Source: Burkholderiales bacterium (lineage in GTDB: Bacteria > Pseudomonadota > Gammaproteobacteria > Burkholderiales > SG8-39). Taken from it: a stretch of 54,694 bases of DNA. Position numbers and translations under genes: made by a program. This document shows, one piece after another, positions 42,591-51,231 of the stretch (positions are counted from its first letter, which is position 1; every line of letters starts with the position of its first letter). The stretch covers positions 1 through 54,694 of the forward strand of contig JACZJU010000175.1 of the NCBI GenBank assembly GCA_014860395.1, read 5' to 3'. The notes under the pieces are model-generated. The model had not been told where the DNA came from. It made no database searches and saw only the letters and a list, made by a program, of their open reading frames with translations.

Positions 42591-43289
42591 CTAGAACGCC
42601 AGGAACGACAGGAAGAAGCGCGCCATCCAGCCCATGGTCTGCGCCTCGTCGATGTAGCCGTTGCCGCGGTATTCGAGGCGCGCATCCGCCACCTGGGTCG
42701 AAGACACGGTGTTGGCCGCGGAAACGGTGGCCGGGTTCACCACGCCGGAAAAGCGCACGAACTCCGAGCCCTGATTGATGCCGATCTGCTTTTCGCCGCT
42801 GACCAGCAGGTTGCCGTTGGGCAGGACTTCGGTCACGGTCACGGTGATGATTCCCGTAAACGCGTTGTTGCTGGCACTGTCGCCCGTGCCCCCGAACGAA
42901 CTCACCGAGCTGGCCGAGACGTTGGAGCCGAGCAGGCTCTTGCCGGGCAAACCAAAGAGTCCGCTGACCGACATGTCGGTGCTGCCGTTGCGCGCGGCGG
43001 TGCTGCCGGACTTCTTGCTCGCCGCCGTAACTTCGTTGATGTTGATGGTGAGGACGTCGCCGACCGCACGCGCGCGCCGGTCCTCGAACAGCGGCCGGTT
43101 GGCGTAGCCCAGCTGCGCGGGGTATTGCGCCTGGTAAATGGCGCCGTTGGCGCGCGCGGGTGCGGGCGTCGGCGCCGGACGCGCGCTCATCGGCTGATGC
43201 ACCGCGGACGGCGGGGTGGTGGCGCAGGCGGTGAGCAGCGCGAGCACCATGCCCACCGCCGCCATGCCGCGCAAACTACACTGTTTCAT
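42591..43289 (-). CDS. flgH: L-ring lipoprotein FlgH
   Basis: A 232-residue outer-membrane ring lipoprotein. The signal peptide ends in the lipobox LLTAC (GMVLALLTACATTPP). Conserved parts are LFEDRRARAVGDVLTININE, VTVTEVLPNGNLLVSGEKQI, NQGSEFVRFSGVVNPATV and NGYIDEAQTMGWMARFFLSF. The ATG at 43287-43289 has GGAG eight bases upstream; another ATG lies five codons earlier. Confidence 0.96.
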   Translation of the reverse strand: MKQCSLRGMAAVGMVLALLTACATTPPSAVHQPMSARPAPTPAPARANGAIYQAQYPAQLGYANRPLFEDRRARAVGDVLTININEVTAASKKSGSTAARNGSTDMSVSGLFGLPGKSLLGSNVSASSVSSFGGTGDSASNNAFTGIITVTVTEVLPNGNLLVSGEKQIGINQGSEFVRFSGVVNPATVSAANTVSSTQVADARLEYRGNGYIDEAQTMGWMARFFLSFLAF

Positions 43290-43318
43290 GATCGGCTCCG
43301 TCATGTCTTCCCGAATTT

Positions 43319-44101
43319 CTAGAGTTGCGACAATTTTTGCAGCATCTGGTCCGCGGTCGAGATCGCTTTCGAGTTGATCTCGTAGGCGCGCTGGGTCTGG
43401 ATCATGCTGACCATTTCCTCGACCACATTGACGTTGGAGGTCTCGACATTGCCCGGGCTGAGCCTGCCCAGGCCGTTGGTTCCGGGCGTATTGGCGCTGG
43501 CGCTGCCGGAGGAGGCAGTTTCGAGGTAAAGATTCTGACCGGCGCTCTGCAGGCCGGCCGGGTTGACGAAATTCACCAGTTGCAGCGTCCCGGCCGTGGC
43601 CGGCTTGGCCGAGCCCGCCAGCACTACCGACACGGTCCCATCCTGACCGATGGTGATGCTGGTCGCGCTCGCGGGAATGGTGATCTGGGGCTGCACGTAA
43701 TAACCGTTCGAAGTGACCAGCGACCCCTGGCTGTCGACCTGAAACGAACCGTCTCGGGTGTAGGCGGTGGTGCCGTCGGGCTGCAATATCTGGAAGAAAC
43801 CGGCACCCTCGATGGCGACATCGAGCGGGTTGCCCGTCTGCTGGATATTGCCCTGGCTGAAGACCTTCACCGTCGCCACCGGGCGCACGCCGGTGCCGAC
43901 CTGCAATCCCGATGGCAGTTGCGTCTGTTGCGAAGACTGCGCGCCCGGCTGGCGCAGCGTCTGGTAGAGCAGGTCCTCGAACACCGCGCGCGAGCGCTTG
44001 AAGCCGTTGGTGCTGACGTTGGCGAGGTTGTTGGAGATAACGTCGAGCTGCATCTGCTGCGCGTCGAGGCCGGTCTTGGCTATCCACAAAGATCGAATCA
44101 C
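43319..44101 (-). CDS. flgG: Distal rod protein FlgG
   Basis: A 260-residue rod protein. N-terminal [20 protein letters not shown] and [20 protein letters not shown] are diagnostic, with the FlgG-specific middle and C-terminal [20 protein letters not shown] and [20 protein letters not shown]. It forms the distal rod inside the P and L rings encoded next. Confidence 0.97.
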   Translation of the reverse strand: MIRSLWIAKTGLDAQQMQLDVISNNLANVSTNGFKRSRAVFEDLLYQTLRQPGAQSSQQTQLPSGLQVGTGVRPVATVKVFSQGNIQQTGNPLDVAIEGAGFFQILQPDGTTAYTRDGSFQVDSQGSLVTSNGYYVQPQITIPASATSITIGQDGTVSVVLAGSAKPATAGTLQLVNFVNPAGLQSAGQNLYLETASSGSASANTPGTNGLGRLSPGNVETSNVNVVEEMVSMIQTQRAYEINSKAISTADQMLQKLSQL

Positions 44102-44186
44102 GTTCTACTCCTGGTTGAAATCTAAATCTGCCCGCGTCATGCCGATGGCGGCGACGCCGGCCGGGCTGGGTTGGATATGTGCGCGC

Positions 44187-44930
44187 TCATGACCTGATGT
44201 TCAGTATCTGGCTGGCCTGGGTCGCATTCTTCTCGGCGTTGCTGAGCAGCTGCATCTGCATGTCGAACTGGCGCGCCAGGCTGATCATCGTGATCATCTC
44301 CTCGACCACGTTCACGTTGCTGCCTTCGAGCGCACCCGATGTCAGTGCGACGTTGGGATCGGCCTCCGCGCTGCCGCCGTTGGCAAGCCGAAACAGCCCG
44401 TCGCCGCCGCGCACGAGCAGTTTCTCGTCCGGATTCACCAGCTTGATCCGGCCGACCACATTGACCGTTTTTGGCGGCGGCACGCTAGACACTGCCGACA
44501 CCGTGCCGTCCTTGGCAATGTTGATGATCGAGTCCGGCGGAATCGCCATCGGCCCGCCGTCGCCGAGCACGTTCAGGCCGTCGCGCGTCTGCAGCATGCC
44601 GTTGGGGCTGATTTGCAGGCTGCCGTTGCGGGTATAGGCCTCGCCGCCGTCTGCCAGTTGCACCGCGATCCAGCCTTTTCCCTGCAATGCGATATCGAGG
44701 TCGCGGCCGGTGCTCTGCAATGCGCCCGGGGCATAGTTCGCGCCCGGCGTCGAATCCACCACGAAGGTGCGCGTGGCCAGGCCGTCGCCCTGGACCGGCA
44801 CGGCGCGAAACGCGCTCGCCGCGGCGCGATAGCCGTTGGTGGAGACGTTGGCGAGGTTGTGCGCCACCGACGCCTGCTGGCCCAGAGTGTGTTTGGCGCC
44901 GGTCATGGCGACGTAGATCATGCGGTCCAA
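44187..44930 (-). CDS. flgF: Proximal rod protein FlgF
   Basis: A 247-residue rod protein related to Flg[41 protein letters not shown], and C-terminal [20 protein letters not shown] then FDMQMQLLSNAEKNATQASQ. It lies between flgE and flgG in the standard order; the 85-base gap to flgG is featureless. Confidence 0.96.
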   Translation of the reverse strand: MDRMIYVAMTGAKHTLGQQASVAHNLANVSTNGYRAAASAFRAVPVQGDGLATRTFVVDSTPGANYAPGALQSTGRDLDIALQGKGWIAVQLADGGEAYTRNGSLQISPNGMLQTRDGLNVLGDGGPMAIPPDSIINIAKDGTVSAVSSVPPPKTVNVVGRIKLVNPDEKLLVRGGDGLFRLANGGSAEADPNVALTSGALEGSNVNVVEEMITMISLARQFDMQMQLLSNAEKNATQASQILNIRS

Positions 44931-44988
44931 ATCGTTTCTCCCGTGTTTGCTGCGCGCGCGGCGTCAGGCCGGCGCGCGCGCCTAGGCC

Positions 44989-46227
44989 TTATTTCAGGTT
45001 GACCAGGGTCTGCAGCACCGCGTCCTGCGCCTTGATCGACTGGGCGTTGGCCTGGTAGACGCGCTGCGCGGTAATCATGTTGACCAGCTCCGCGGTCAGG
45101 TCGACGTTGGAATCCTCTTTCGCCCCGGATTGAACCTGGCCCAGGCTGGCAGTGCCGGGCGCACCGGTAAGAGGAATGCCGGAAGTGGCGCTCTCCGCCC
45201 ACATGCTGTCGCCCAGGGGGGACAGGCCCTGGGGGTTGACGAAATTCGACAGCGCCACCTGGCCGAGCATTTGCGACTGCCCGTTGGTGTAGCGTCCGAG
45301 GATGATGCCGTCGTTGCCGATGTTGTAGCCGCTCAGGCGGCCGGAGGCGAAGCCGTCCTGCGACAGCGAATTGACGCCGAAACCTGAACCGAACTGGGTC
45401 ACATCGCTGTAGTCCATTGTGACCGACAGCGCCGCGGCGCCATTCCCGAGTTCCAAGGCAGTCAAGCCCTTTACCGTGTTCGAGGCTCCCGTCAACACGC
45501 CCTGGTTATCGAAGGTCAGGCTGCTGTACTGCGGAACGCCCGCGATTTTGGCATCTGCGTTGAGTCCGTCCACAAAAACACTGCCGTACCACTGGTTCGC
45601 GGTGACATCGTCCTTGACGAAATACATGGTCATCGTGTGGGACTGGCCCAGCGTGTCGTAGAGTGTCGATGCCGTGGAGAAGTTGTATGTTTTGGGATCC
45701 GTCGCGACAAAGCCGGCGAGCGGCAATCCCGTGGCGGTCGAAGCGAGGTTCGCCCCAACCGAGGCGGCGGTGCTCGCCTTGGGCAAGAGGTCGGACGAGG
45801 ACAACTGCAGGTTCACCAGCACGCCCGGCACGATGGCGCCGTTGCGCGCCTCGAAGCCGGTGAGGTTGTGTCCGCGGCTGCTGACGACGTAGCCCTCCTT
45901 GTCCACACTGAAGCCGCCGTTGCGGGTGTAGGTGATCGCGCCGGCATCGCTCATGCGGAAGAAACCCTGGCCGTTGATGGCGATGTCGAGCGGGTTGTTG
46001 CTGAGCGAGATGTTGCCCTGGGTGAATTGCTGATTGACGCTGGTGATCTGCGTGCCGATGCCGACCTGCGTTCCGCCGCCGCCGCCGAGCGAAGCGGCGA
46101 ACACGTCGCCGAAAATCGCGGACCCCAGCTTGAACCCCGAGGTGTTCGCGTTGGCGACGTTGTTGCCGATCACATCGAGGTTCTTCGCTGCACCGTTGAG
46201 GCCGCTCAATCCTTGCTGAAAGCTCAT
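44989..46227 (-). CDS. flgE: Hook protein FlgE
   Basis: A 412-residue hook subunit. N-terminal SFQQGLSGLNGAAKNLDVIG and NNVANANTSGFKLGSAIFGD, C-terminal EDSNVDLTAELVNMITAQRV and YQANAQSIKAQDAVLQTLVN. AAGGAG precedes the ATG. A diverged R1 element (46237-46310) lies just upstream in sense orientation. Confidence 0.97.
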   Translation of the reverse strand: MSFQQGLSGLNGAAKNLDVIGNNVANANTSGFKLGSAIFGDVFAASLGGGGGTQVGIGTQITSVNQQFTQGNISLSNNPLDIAINGQGFFRMSDAGAITYTRNGGFSVDKEGYVVSSRGHNLTGFEARNGAIVPGVLVNLQLSSSDLLPKASTAASVGANLASTATGLPLAGFVATDPKTYNFSTASTLYDTLGQSHTMTMYFVKDDVTANQWYGSVFVDGLNADAKIAGVPQYSSLTFDNQGVLTGASNTVKGLTALELGNGAAALSVTMDYSDVTQFGSGFGVNSLSQDGFASGRLSGYNIGNDGIILGRYTNGQSQMLGQVALSNFVNPQGLSPLGDSMWAESATSGIPLTGAPGTASLGQVQSGAKEDSNVDLTAELVNMITAQRVYQANAQSIKAQDAVLQTLVNLK

Positions 46228-46236
46228 CTCGTTTCT

Positions 46237-46310
46237 CCTTGCGTTTGTTCGTTACCACTTCGGGGATTTTTCCCCGCGTGATGCATTGCGTTAAGAACCG
46301 TTTGCGAAAC
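46237..46310 (-). repeat. Degenerate R1 element, copy L
   Basis: Minus reading: CACGCGGGGA-AAAA-TCCCCG hairpin followed by GTAACGAAC and the flgE ribosome binding site. It shares the second hairpin and tail with copies D and E, but the first hairpin is poor. Confidence 0.4.
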
Positions 46311-46324
46311 TGCGGAATCGCCCT

Positions 46325-46987
46325 TTACATGACCTGCTTGACATCGGCAAGCGCGACCGAGCCCAGGCCGTTCACCTTGAGCTTGATGCCGTCCTGGCCC
46401 TGCGTCACACCGCTCACCAGACCCAGGGCGAGAGCGGTGGCGTCGATCTTCTTGTCGCCCTGCACCGCTTCGACCGAAAAACTGTAGCTGCCGGCGGCGG
46501 CGCTCGCGCCGCTGTCGGTGGCGCCGTCCCACTCGAAACCGAGCACGCCGGCAGGCTGCGCACCGAGATCCACCTTGTGCACCACCTGGCCCGAACCGTC
46601 GAGGACGGTCAGCACCATGTTGTCTGCCGCCTGCGCCAGTTCGACCCCGAAGGTGGCTGCGCCGTTTTCCAGTTGGAATGTGTTTCCCGGAATAAACACG
46701 CCGTGGCCGATCATGGCCGTCGCCTGCAGCGACTGGCCGGCGTTGAAGCTCGCCGCCATGCTCTGCAGGGTCGTGTTGAGCTTTTCGATGCCGTTCACCG
46801 TGCTGATCTGCGCCATCTGCGAGGTGATTTCCGCGTTGTCCATGGGATTGAGCGGGTCCTGGTTCTTCAACTGCGTCACCAGCAATTTGAGAAACCGGTC
46901 CTGCGCGTCATCGGCGACCGGCGTTTTGGCGGCAGCCGGGGCCGCAAGTGCGGCGTTCACGTCGCTTACATTGGCTACGGTACTCAT
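46325..46987 (-). CDS. flgD: Hook cap/assembly protein FlgD
   Basis: A 220-residue hook scaffold. The N-terminal signature is RFLKLLVTQLKNQDPLNPMD with NAEITSQMAQISTVNGIEKL; the C-terminal Ig-like and tudor-like domains include VHKVDLGAQPAGVLGFEWDG. FlgD caps the growing hook and is displaced by FlgK. It follows flgC by 57 bases. Confidence 0.97.
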   Translation of the reverse strand: MSTVANVSDVNAALAAPAAAKTPVADDAQDRFLKLLVTQLKNQDPLNPMDNAEITSQMAQISTVNGIEKLNTTLQSMAASFNAGQSLQATAMIGHGVFIPGNTFQLENGAATFGVELAQAADNMVLTVLDGSGQVVHKVDLGAQPAGVLGFEWDGATDSGASAAAGSYSFSVEAVQGDKKIDATALALGLVSGVTQGQDGIKLKVNGLGSVALADVKQVM

Positions 46988-47044
46988 CGATTTACCCTTT
47001 GTGTTGTGTGCATGTTCTGCTCGCCGGCCGCGTGCCTGGCTCTG

Positions 47045-47449
47045 TTATTGCCCGAGCGTCAGCGTCTTCATCATCAACGCCTTGGCCGTGTTCATCATCT
47101 CGACGTTGTTCTGGTAGGAGCGCGCAGCGGCGATCATGTTCACCATTTCATCGACCACGCTGACGTTGGGCATGGCAACGTAGCCCTGCGCGTCGGCCAG
47201 CGGATTCTTCGGGTCGTACACCTGCTTTCCCGGCGAGCTGTCTTCGGTCACGCCTACGACCTTGACGCCGCTGCCGGTGGCACCGCCGAACGCCAGTTCG
47301 CTGAACACCACCTGCTTGGCGCGGTAGGGCTGGCCGCCGGGACTGGTGACGCTGTCGGCGTTGGCCAGATTGCTGGCGACGACGTTGAGCCGCTGCGACT
47401 GCGCCGTCATGGCGGAGCCTGCGATGTCGAACACTTTGGACAAGGACAT
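47045..47449 (-). CDS. flgC: Proximal rod protein FlgC
   Basis: A 134-residue rod subunit: [51 protein letters not shown] and C-terminal [20 protein letters not shown]. It starts 5 bases after the flgB stop. Confidence 0.97.
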   Translation of the reverse strand: MSLSKVFDIAGSAMTAQSQRLNVVASNLANADSVTSPGGQPYRAKQVVFSELAFGGATGSGVKVVGVTEDSSPGKQVYDPKNPLADAQGYVAMPNVSVVDEMVNMIAAARSYQNNVEMMNTAKALMMKTLTLGQ

Positions 47450-47454
47450 GAGGA

Positions 47455-47853
47455 TTACCCCTGGAGTGCGGCCAGCATCAATTTGATCTGGTGATTGAGG
47501 AAGGTAAGGTTGGCGTCGTAGTGCATGGCGTTCTCGGCGAAGCGGCTGCGCTCCACGTCCATGTCCACTGTATTGCCGTCGATGCTCGGCTGCTGCGGGC
47601 TGCGATAGAGCACCGCCGCCGCGTCTTCCTGCGCCGCGCCGGGCAGATGCCGCTCGTTGCTGACGCGCAGCGACGCGGTCAGCGCCTGTCCGGAGCTCGC
47701 GTCGCGTAGCGCCGCGGCGAAATCGATGTCGCGCGCCTTGTAGCCCGGCGTATCGGCATTGGCGATGTTGGCCGCAAGCAGCTGTTGACGGAAAGCGCGC
47801 ACGTTGAGCGCGTCCTGGTGAAACTGGAATAGCTTGTCGAGTGATTCAATCAT
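47455..47853 (-). CDS. flgB: Proximal rod protein FlgB
   Basis: A 132-residue rod subunit starting [20 protein letters not shown], with [20 protein letters not shown] and C-terminal [20 protein letters not shown]. It is the first gene of the flgB-flgL operon. A sigma-54-type site lies 35 bases upstream of the ATG. It is divergent from flgA. Confidence 0.96.
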   Translation of the reverse strand: MIESLDKLFQFHQDALNVRAFRQQLLAANIANADTPGYKARDIDFAAALRDASSGQALTASLRVSNERHLPGAAQEDAAAVLYRSPQQPSIDGNTVDMDVERSRFAENAMHYDANLTFLNHQIKLMLAALQG

Positions 47854-47887
47854 GGCAAATTTGTGCGTGTGGTTGAAGGTTCGTATG

Positions 47888-47903
47888 AGCATCAAGCATG
47901 CCA
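47888..47903 (-). promoter_or_regulatory. Sigma-54-type promoter of flgB
   Basis: Minus strand TGGCATG-CTTG-ATGCT: -24 GG and -12 GC are 10 bases apart, with one weak base at -12 (ATGC for TTGC). Initiation would fall near 47877. The rest of the 47854-48313 gap shows no gene. Confidence 0.65.
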
Positions 47904-48313
47904 GCCATGTTATGCGCAGCTGGTGCGGGGAACGTCCGGATTAACGGCGGAAAGCGTGTGCATTTCCACGCTTGAGGCGGCATGCGCCGGCAAATTTTGC
48001 CGTTGCCGGCAGAAATCCCCCGGCAGGACTTTGCGCGCAAGGCAGATCGGAACCTGCTGCGCGCCCGGCACCGGCGGCGGTGCGCATCGCGCGCGCTTGA
48101 TCTGCTACAGCGACAGTTGCCGCCCCCGGGATGTGCCTGGATTGCCATTGATGCGCCCATGCACCGAATGTACGCAAGCCCCGCTGCGCGCAAGGCGGCG
48201 ATAAGCTGGCAAAAACCGGCGCTAATCACGCGCTGCCTTGAGCGCCGCGCGGCTATAGTACGCGCATGCCCGACGCACCACTGATGACTGCCATCACACT
48301 GGAGTAGATATCC

Positions 48314-49003
48314 ATGAACATCCGCCATAGCCTTCTCGCCTTCCTGCTGCTCGGCGCCTCCCTGTGCCAGGCATCGATCGAGCCAGCACAACTCACGCAG
48401 ATCCAGAAATCGGTGGAACAGCTGGTGCAGCGTCAAACTGCCGGGCTGCCCGGCAAAGTGAGCTTTACTATGGGCGCCATCGATGCGCGCCTGAATCTAC
48501 CCGCCTGCCCTGCATTGGAAGCCTTCATGCCCCCCGGCGCGCGCCTGTGGGGCAGGGCCAACGTCGGCGTGCGTTGCAGCGGAAGCAACCCCTGGACCAT
48601 CTACGTTCCGGTTTCGGTCAAGGTTCTGAGCGACGTCGTGGTTGCGGCGCGTGCGCTGGTGCAGGGGCGTTCGATCGTGGAGGGCGACGTTATGCTGCAA
48701 GAAGCCGATCTCGGCCAGCTCCCCGGGGCGGTAGTCACCGACCTGGGACAGGCGCTAGGGCGCATAGTCACCATGAGCCTCGCCCCCGGGCAGCCGCTGC
48801 GGCAGGATTATCTGCGCTCGCCCCCGGCCGTCCAGCAAGGACAGTCGGTGACCCTGCGCGTGCAAGGAACGGGATTCAGGGTGAGCGCTGCTGGCAAGGC
48901 CGTGTCCAACGCCGCCGAGGGCCAGGTGGCGCAGGTACGCACGCCGTCCGGGCGCACCATCAACGGCATTGCCCGCTTTGGCGCAATCGTCGACATCCAG
49001 TAG
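48314..49003 (+). CDS. flgA: P-ring assembly chaperone FlgA
   Basis: A 229-residue periplasmic protein with a signal peptide (SLLAFLLLGASLCQA). SAF-type C-terminal domain: VVAARALVQGRSIVEGDVML, PGAVVTDLGQALGRIVTMSL, APGQPLRQDYLRSPPAV, QGQSVTLRVQGTGFRVSAAG. It is divergent from flgB and upstream of flgM, a common arrangement. Confidence 0.95.
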   Translation: MNIRHSLLAFLLLGASLCQASIEPAQLTQIQKSVEQLVQRQTAGLPGKVSFTMGAIDARLNLPACPALEAFMPPGARLWGRANVGVRCSGSNPWTIYVPVSVKVLSDVVVAARALVQGRSIVEGDVMLQEADLGQLPGAVVTDLGQALGRIVTMSLAPGQPLRQDYLRSPPAVQQGQSVTLRVQGTGFRVSAAGKAVSNAAEGQVAQVRTPSGRTINGIARFGAIVDIQ

Positions 49004-49147
49004 CGCGCCCCTTCAGAATTGGCGCAATCGGCCGTAAATTAGGGGTCATGCCTGGCGATCGCACACAATAATAACTAATATAAACAATAAGTTAATATCG
49101 CTTCTAGCCAGTCTCGAAGAAATTTCACGAAATTTTTACGTTCGGCC

Positions 49148-49174
49148 TAAAGTTCACTAGCTGGCTGCCGTTAA
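49148..49174 (+). promoter_or_regulatory. Sigma-28 (FliA) promoter of flgM
   Basis: TAAAGTTC, 11 bases, GCCGTTAA, 34 bases before the flgM ATG. An unusually AT-rich stretch (49066-49100) lies upstream and could act as an UP element. Confidence 0.85.
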
Positions 49175-49207
49175 AGATACAGGGCGTAGAAGGCTAAGGA
49201 AGCGACC

Positions 49208-49513
49208 ATGAAAATCGACAGTTCCATCAAATCAGTCAGCACCGGCGCGGTCAGCGGTGGCGGATCACGTGCGGGCAAGGGCGCGGCTAACGCGTCCGGT
49301 TCCGGCTCGGGTGACCGCGTCCAGCTGAGTCCGCTTTCTTCGCAGCTGCAGGCAATCGAAAGCAGCATGGCGGATACCCCGGTAGTCGACAGCGCACGCG
49401 TGGCCGAGATCAGGACCGCGATCGCCGAGGGCCGCTTCAAGGTGAATCCGGACGCGGTGGCCGACCACCTGCTCCAGACTGCCCGCGAACTGCTGCGCTC
49501 GAGACTGGGCTGA
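49208..49513 (+). CDS. flgM: Anti-sigma-28 factor FlgM
   Basis: A 101-residue protein, disordered and Gly/Ser-rich at the N-terminus. The C-terminal half carries the FliA-binding helices (SARVAEIRTAIAEGRFKVNP, DAVADHLLQTARELL). It holds FliA inactive until exported through the finished hook. Its own sigma-28 promoter makes a negative loop. It overlaps flgN by one base. Confidence 0.95.
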   Translation: MKIDSSIKSVSTGAVSGGGSRAGKGAANASGSGSGDRVQLSPLSSQLQAIESSMADTPVVDSARVAEIRTAIAEGRFKVNPDAVADHLLQTARELLRSRLG

Positions 49514-50022
49514 TGCTGCGCAGCACGTCCGCGAACGCGGGCCCTGCGGCAACTGCTGCAAATTTCGTCACCACACTGCGCGACGAATGCGTCGCGCTCC
49601 TCGCTTTCACCGGCTTACTCGAAGCCGAGCAGGATGCACTGGTAGAGGGCGACGCAGACCGCGTGGCGGGACTCGCCCAGCAAAAGGCGTCACAAATTGA
49701 TTTGCTCAGCCATCTGGGCGCGTTGCGCAGCAGCTATCTCGCTACGCAGAACCTGAACGCCGGCGCCGATGGAATGCTGGCCTGGCTGGGCCGCAATCCT
49801 GGATTTGCCACGGCGGTGAAGAAGATCTGGCAGGAACTGCTGGCCCTGGCGCAGAAGGCGCAGCGCATTAACCAGAACAACGGCGCCTTGATCGAAAGCA
49901 GGCTGCAACAGACCCGGTTGAAGCTCGCGGTGCTGCACTCCGCGGCAAACTCCGAAGGCGTCTATCGTGCCGACGGGCAACTGCGTCCGCTGCACAGCGG
50001 AAGGTCGCTCAGCCAGGGCTAG
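49513..50022 (+). CDS. flgN: Junction-protein export chaperone FlgN
   Basis: A 169-residue helical protein, starting at the last base of flgM. The pattern fits FlgN (LLAFTGLLEAEQDALVEGD, LAQKASQIDLLSHLG, ALAQKAQRINQNNGALIESR then LQQTRLKLAVLH). FlgN delivers FlgK and FlgL for export. Co-expression with flgM is standard. Confidence 0.92.
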   Translation: MLRSTSANAGPAATAANFVTTLRDECVALLAFTGLLEAEQDALVEGDADRVAGLAQQKASQIDLLSHLGALRSSYLATQNLNAGADGMLAWLGRNPGFATAVKKIWQELLALAQKAQRINQNNGALIESRLQQTRLKLAVLHSAANSEGVYRADGQLRPLHSGRSLSQG

Positions 50023-50033
50023 GTGGTACCGAA

Positions 50034-50198
50034 ATGCAAATATCCGAAAGTCTTATGCATCAAGCCCGCGCCATGCGAGCACAATGCTTGCGCGGTCTTC
50101 TGATTGGCGGCTGGAACGCCATATTGGCTTTTTCCCGGTCAGCAGCTCGATTTCTGACGCGGGAAGACATTGAACCCAACCGCAACCTCCCTGCCTGA
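50034..50198 (+). CDS. Small ORF after flgN
   Basis: A 54-residue ORF beginning MQISESLMHQARAMRAQCLR, with a possible amphipathic or short membrane stretch GLLIGGWNAILAFSRSAA and an acidic tail REDIEPNRNLPA. AGGTGG lies seven bases before the ATG, and the start is 11 bases after the flgN stop, consistent with the same operon. I do not recognise the family. Confidence 0.45.
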   Translation: MQISESLMHQARAMRAQCLRGLLIGGWNAILAFSRSAARFLTREDIEPNRNLPA

Positions 50199-50273
50199 AT
50201 TCGCCGCCGCCACCGGCCGCGCTGCGTAGACAGCAGTCCCCTTCTTTTTTACTGGCCCGTAGCGCACTGAGCG

Positions 50274-50299
50274 CAGGCGTGATGCCGTCACGCCGCCAG
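50274..50299. terminator. Possible hairpin between flgN operon and motD
   Basis: GGCGTGA-TGCCG-TCACGCC lies in the convergent gap, after a run of T (CTTCTTTTTT). No gene is seen at 50199-50357. Confidence 0.35.
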
Positions 50300-50357
50300 G
50301 CTTGAAGTACCTCCGAGGATACGCAAAGCAGACGCTCGGGACCGCAACGCGCCGCTG

Positions 50358-51197
50358 CTAGCGCGCCGGCGGCGCGCCATCGAGCGGAATTTCGACCACC
50401 TTGCCCGGCGTTTCAGCCAGGATCAGCACCGTTACCCGGCGGTTGCGCGCCCGGCCTTCGGGCGTGTCGTTGGAGGTCACCGGGCGGTTCGGACCGAAAC
50501 CGACGACGCTCAAGCGCGATTCGGCAACACCGTTGGTGGCGAACAGCCGCACCACGCTGCTCGCGCGCGCCGCCGACAATTCCCAATTGGAAGGAAACTG
50601 GCTGGTGCTGATCGGCTCGTCGTCGGTGTGGCCCTCGACCTCAATGGCCTGTCTTACCTCCGCAAGCACCTTGCCGACTTCCTGCAGCGCGCGCTCGGAC
50701 TGCGCTCGCAGTTGCGCCTGGCCCGAGGCGAACAGCACGCTCGCATTGATTTCCACTGAAATGCCACGGTTGCTTTGCGTCACCCGGACCTGGCCGTTGC
50801 GCACCAGCGAGTCCAGCACCTTGAGTATGTCCTGGGCGATAGTGCGCATCTGCTCGCGCTGGCCCGCCTGCGGGTCGGCCGGCTTGATGATCGGTGGCGG
50901 CGGCAAGTCTTGCGTATGCGGCCGCTGTAGCGGCAGCGGCAGCGGCAGCGGCAGCGGCAGAGGCAGCGGCGGCGGCACCGCCGGTCTCACGGGTGCGATC
51001 CGCTCCGGTCCCTTGCGGCCAAAGGCATCGATCAGGGATTCGCTCAACACGCGGTATTTGCCTTCGTTCAACGAGGACAGCGCATACATCACGACGAAAA
51101 AAGCGAACAGCAGCGTGATGAAGTCGGCGTACGACACGAGCCAGCGCTCGTGGTTGTCCGACTGCCTCTGATCGAGATACTTTCTCTTGCGGCGCAT
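50358..51197 (-). CDS. motD: Stator protein MotD (MotB family)
   Basis: A 279-residue peptidoglycan-anchored stator subunit. A basic N-terminus (MRRKRKYLDQRQ) precedes a single membrane helix with the proton-carrying Asp in WLVSYADFITLLFAFFVVMY. The OmpA-like C-terminal domain follows (INASVLFASGQAQL, VEGHTDDEPISTSQFPSNWE, LSAARASSVVRLF). The linker contains about seven Pro-Leu dipeptides from a hexanucleotide repeat. It pairs with motC upstream. Confidence 0.95.
   Translation of the reverse strand: MRRKRKYLDQRQSDNHERWLVSYADFITLLFAFFVVMYALSSLNEGKYRVLSESLIDAFGRKGPERIAPVRPAVPPPLPLPLPLPLPLPLQRPHTQDLPPPPIIKPADPQAGQREQMRTIAQDILKVLDSLVRNGQVRVTQSNRGISVEINASVLFASGQAQLRAQSERALQEVGKVLAEVRQAIEVEGHTDDEPISTSQFPSNWELSAARASSVVRLFATNGVAESRLSVVGFGPNRPVTSNDTPEGRARNRRVTVLILAETPGKVVEIPLDGAPPAR
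50929..50970. repeat. Hexanucleotide tandem repeat in motD
   Basis: Seven AGCGGC units (one with a single substitution) in frame, encoding a Pro-Leu run in the periplasmic linker between the membrane helix and the peptidoglycan-binding domain. Gain or loss of units would change linker length without a frameshift. Confidence 0.9.
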
Positions 51198-51231
51198 ACT
51201 GCGAGCGGTCCTGTGCGGGCGCGGCGCGCGG

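Noticed and set aside
42591..44087. Apparent 498-residue protein joining flgH and flgG regions
   Set aside because: Only the last 232 residues are FlgH; the rest is a shadow frame of flgG. No fusion exists.
50929..50970. CRISPR-like array
   Set aside because: Simple hexanucleotide repeat inside a coding region, with no spacers.
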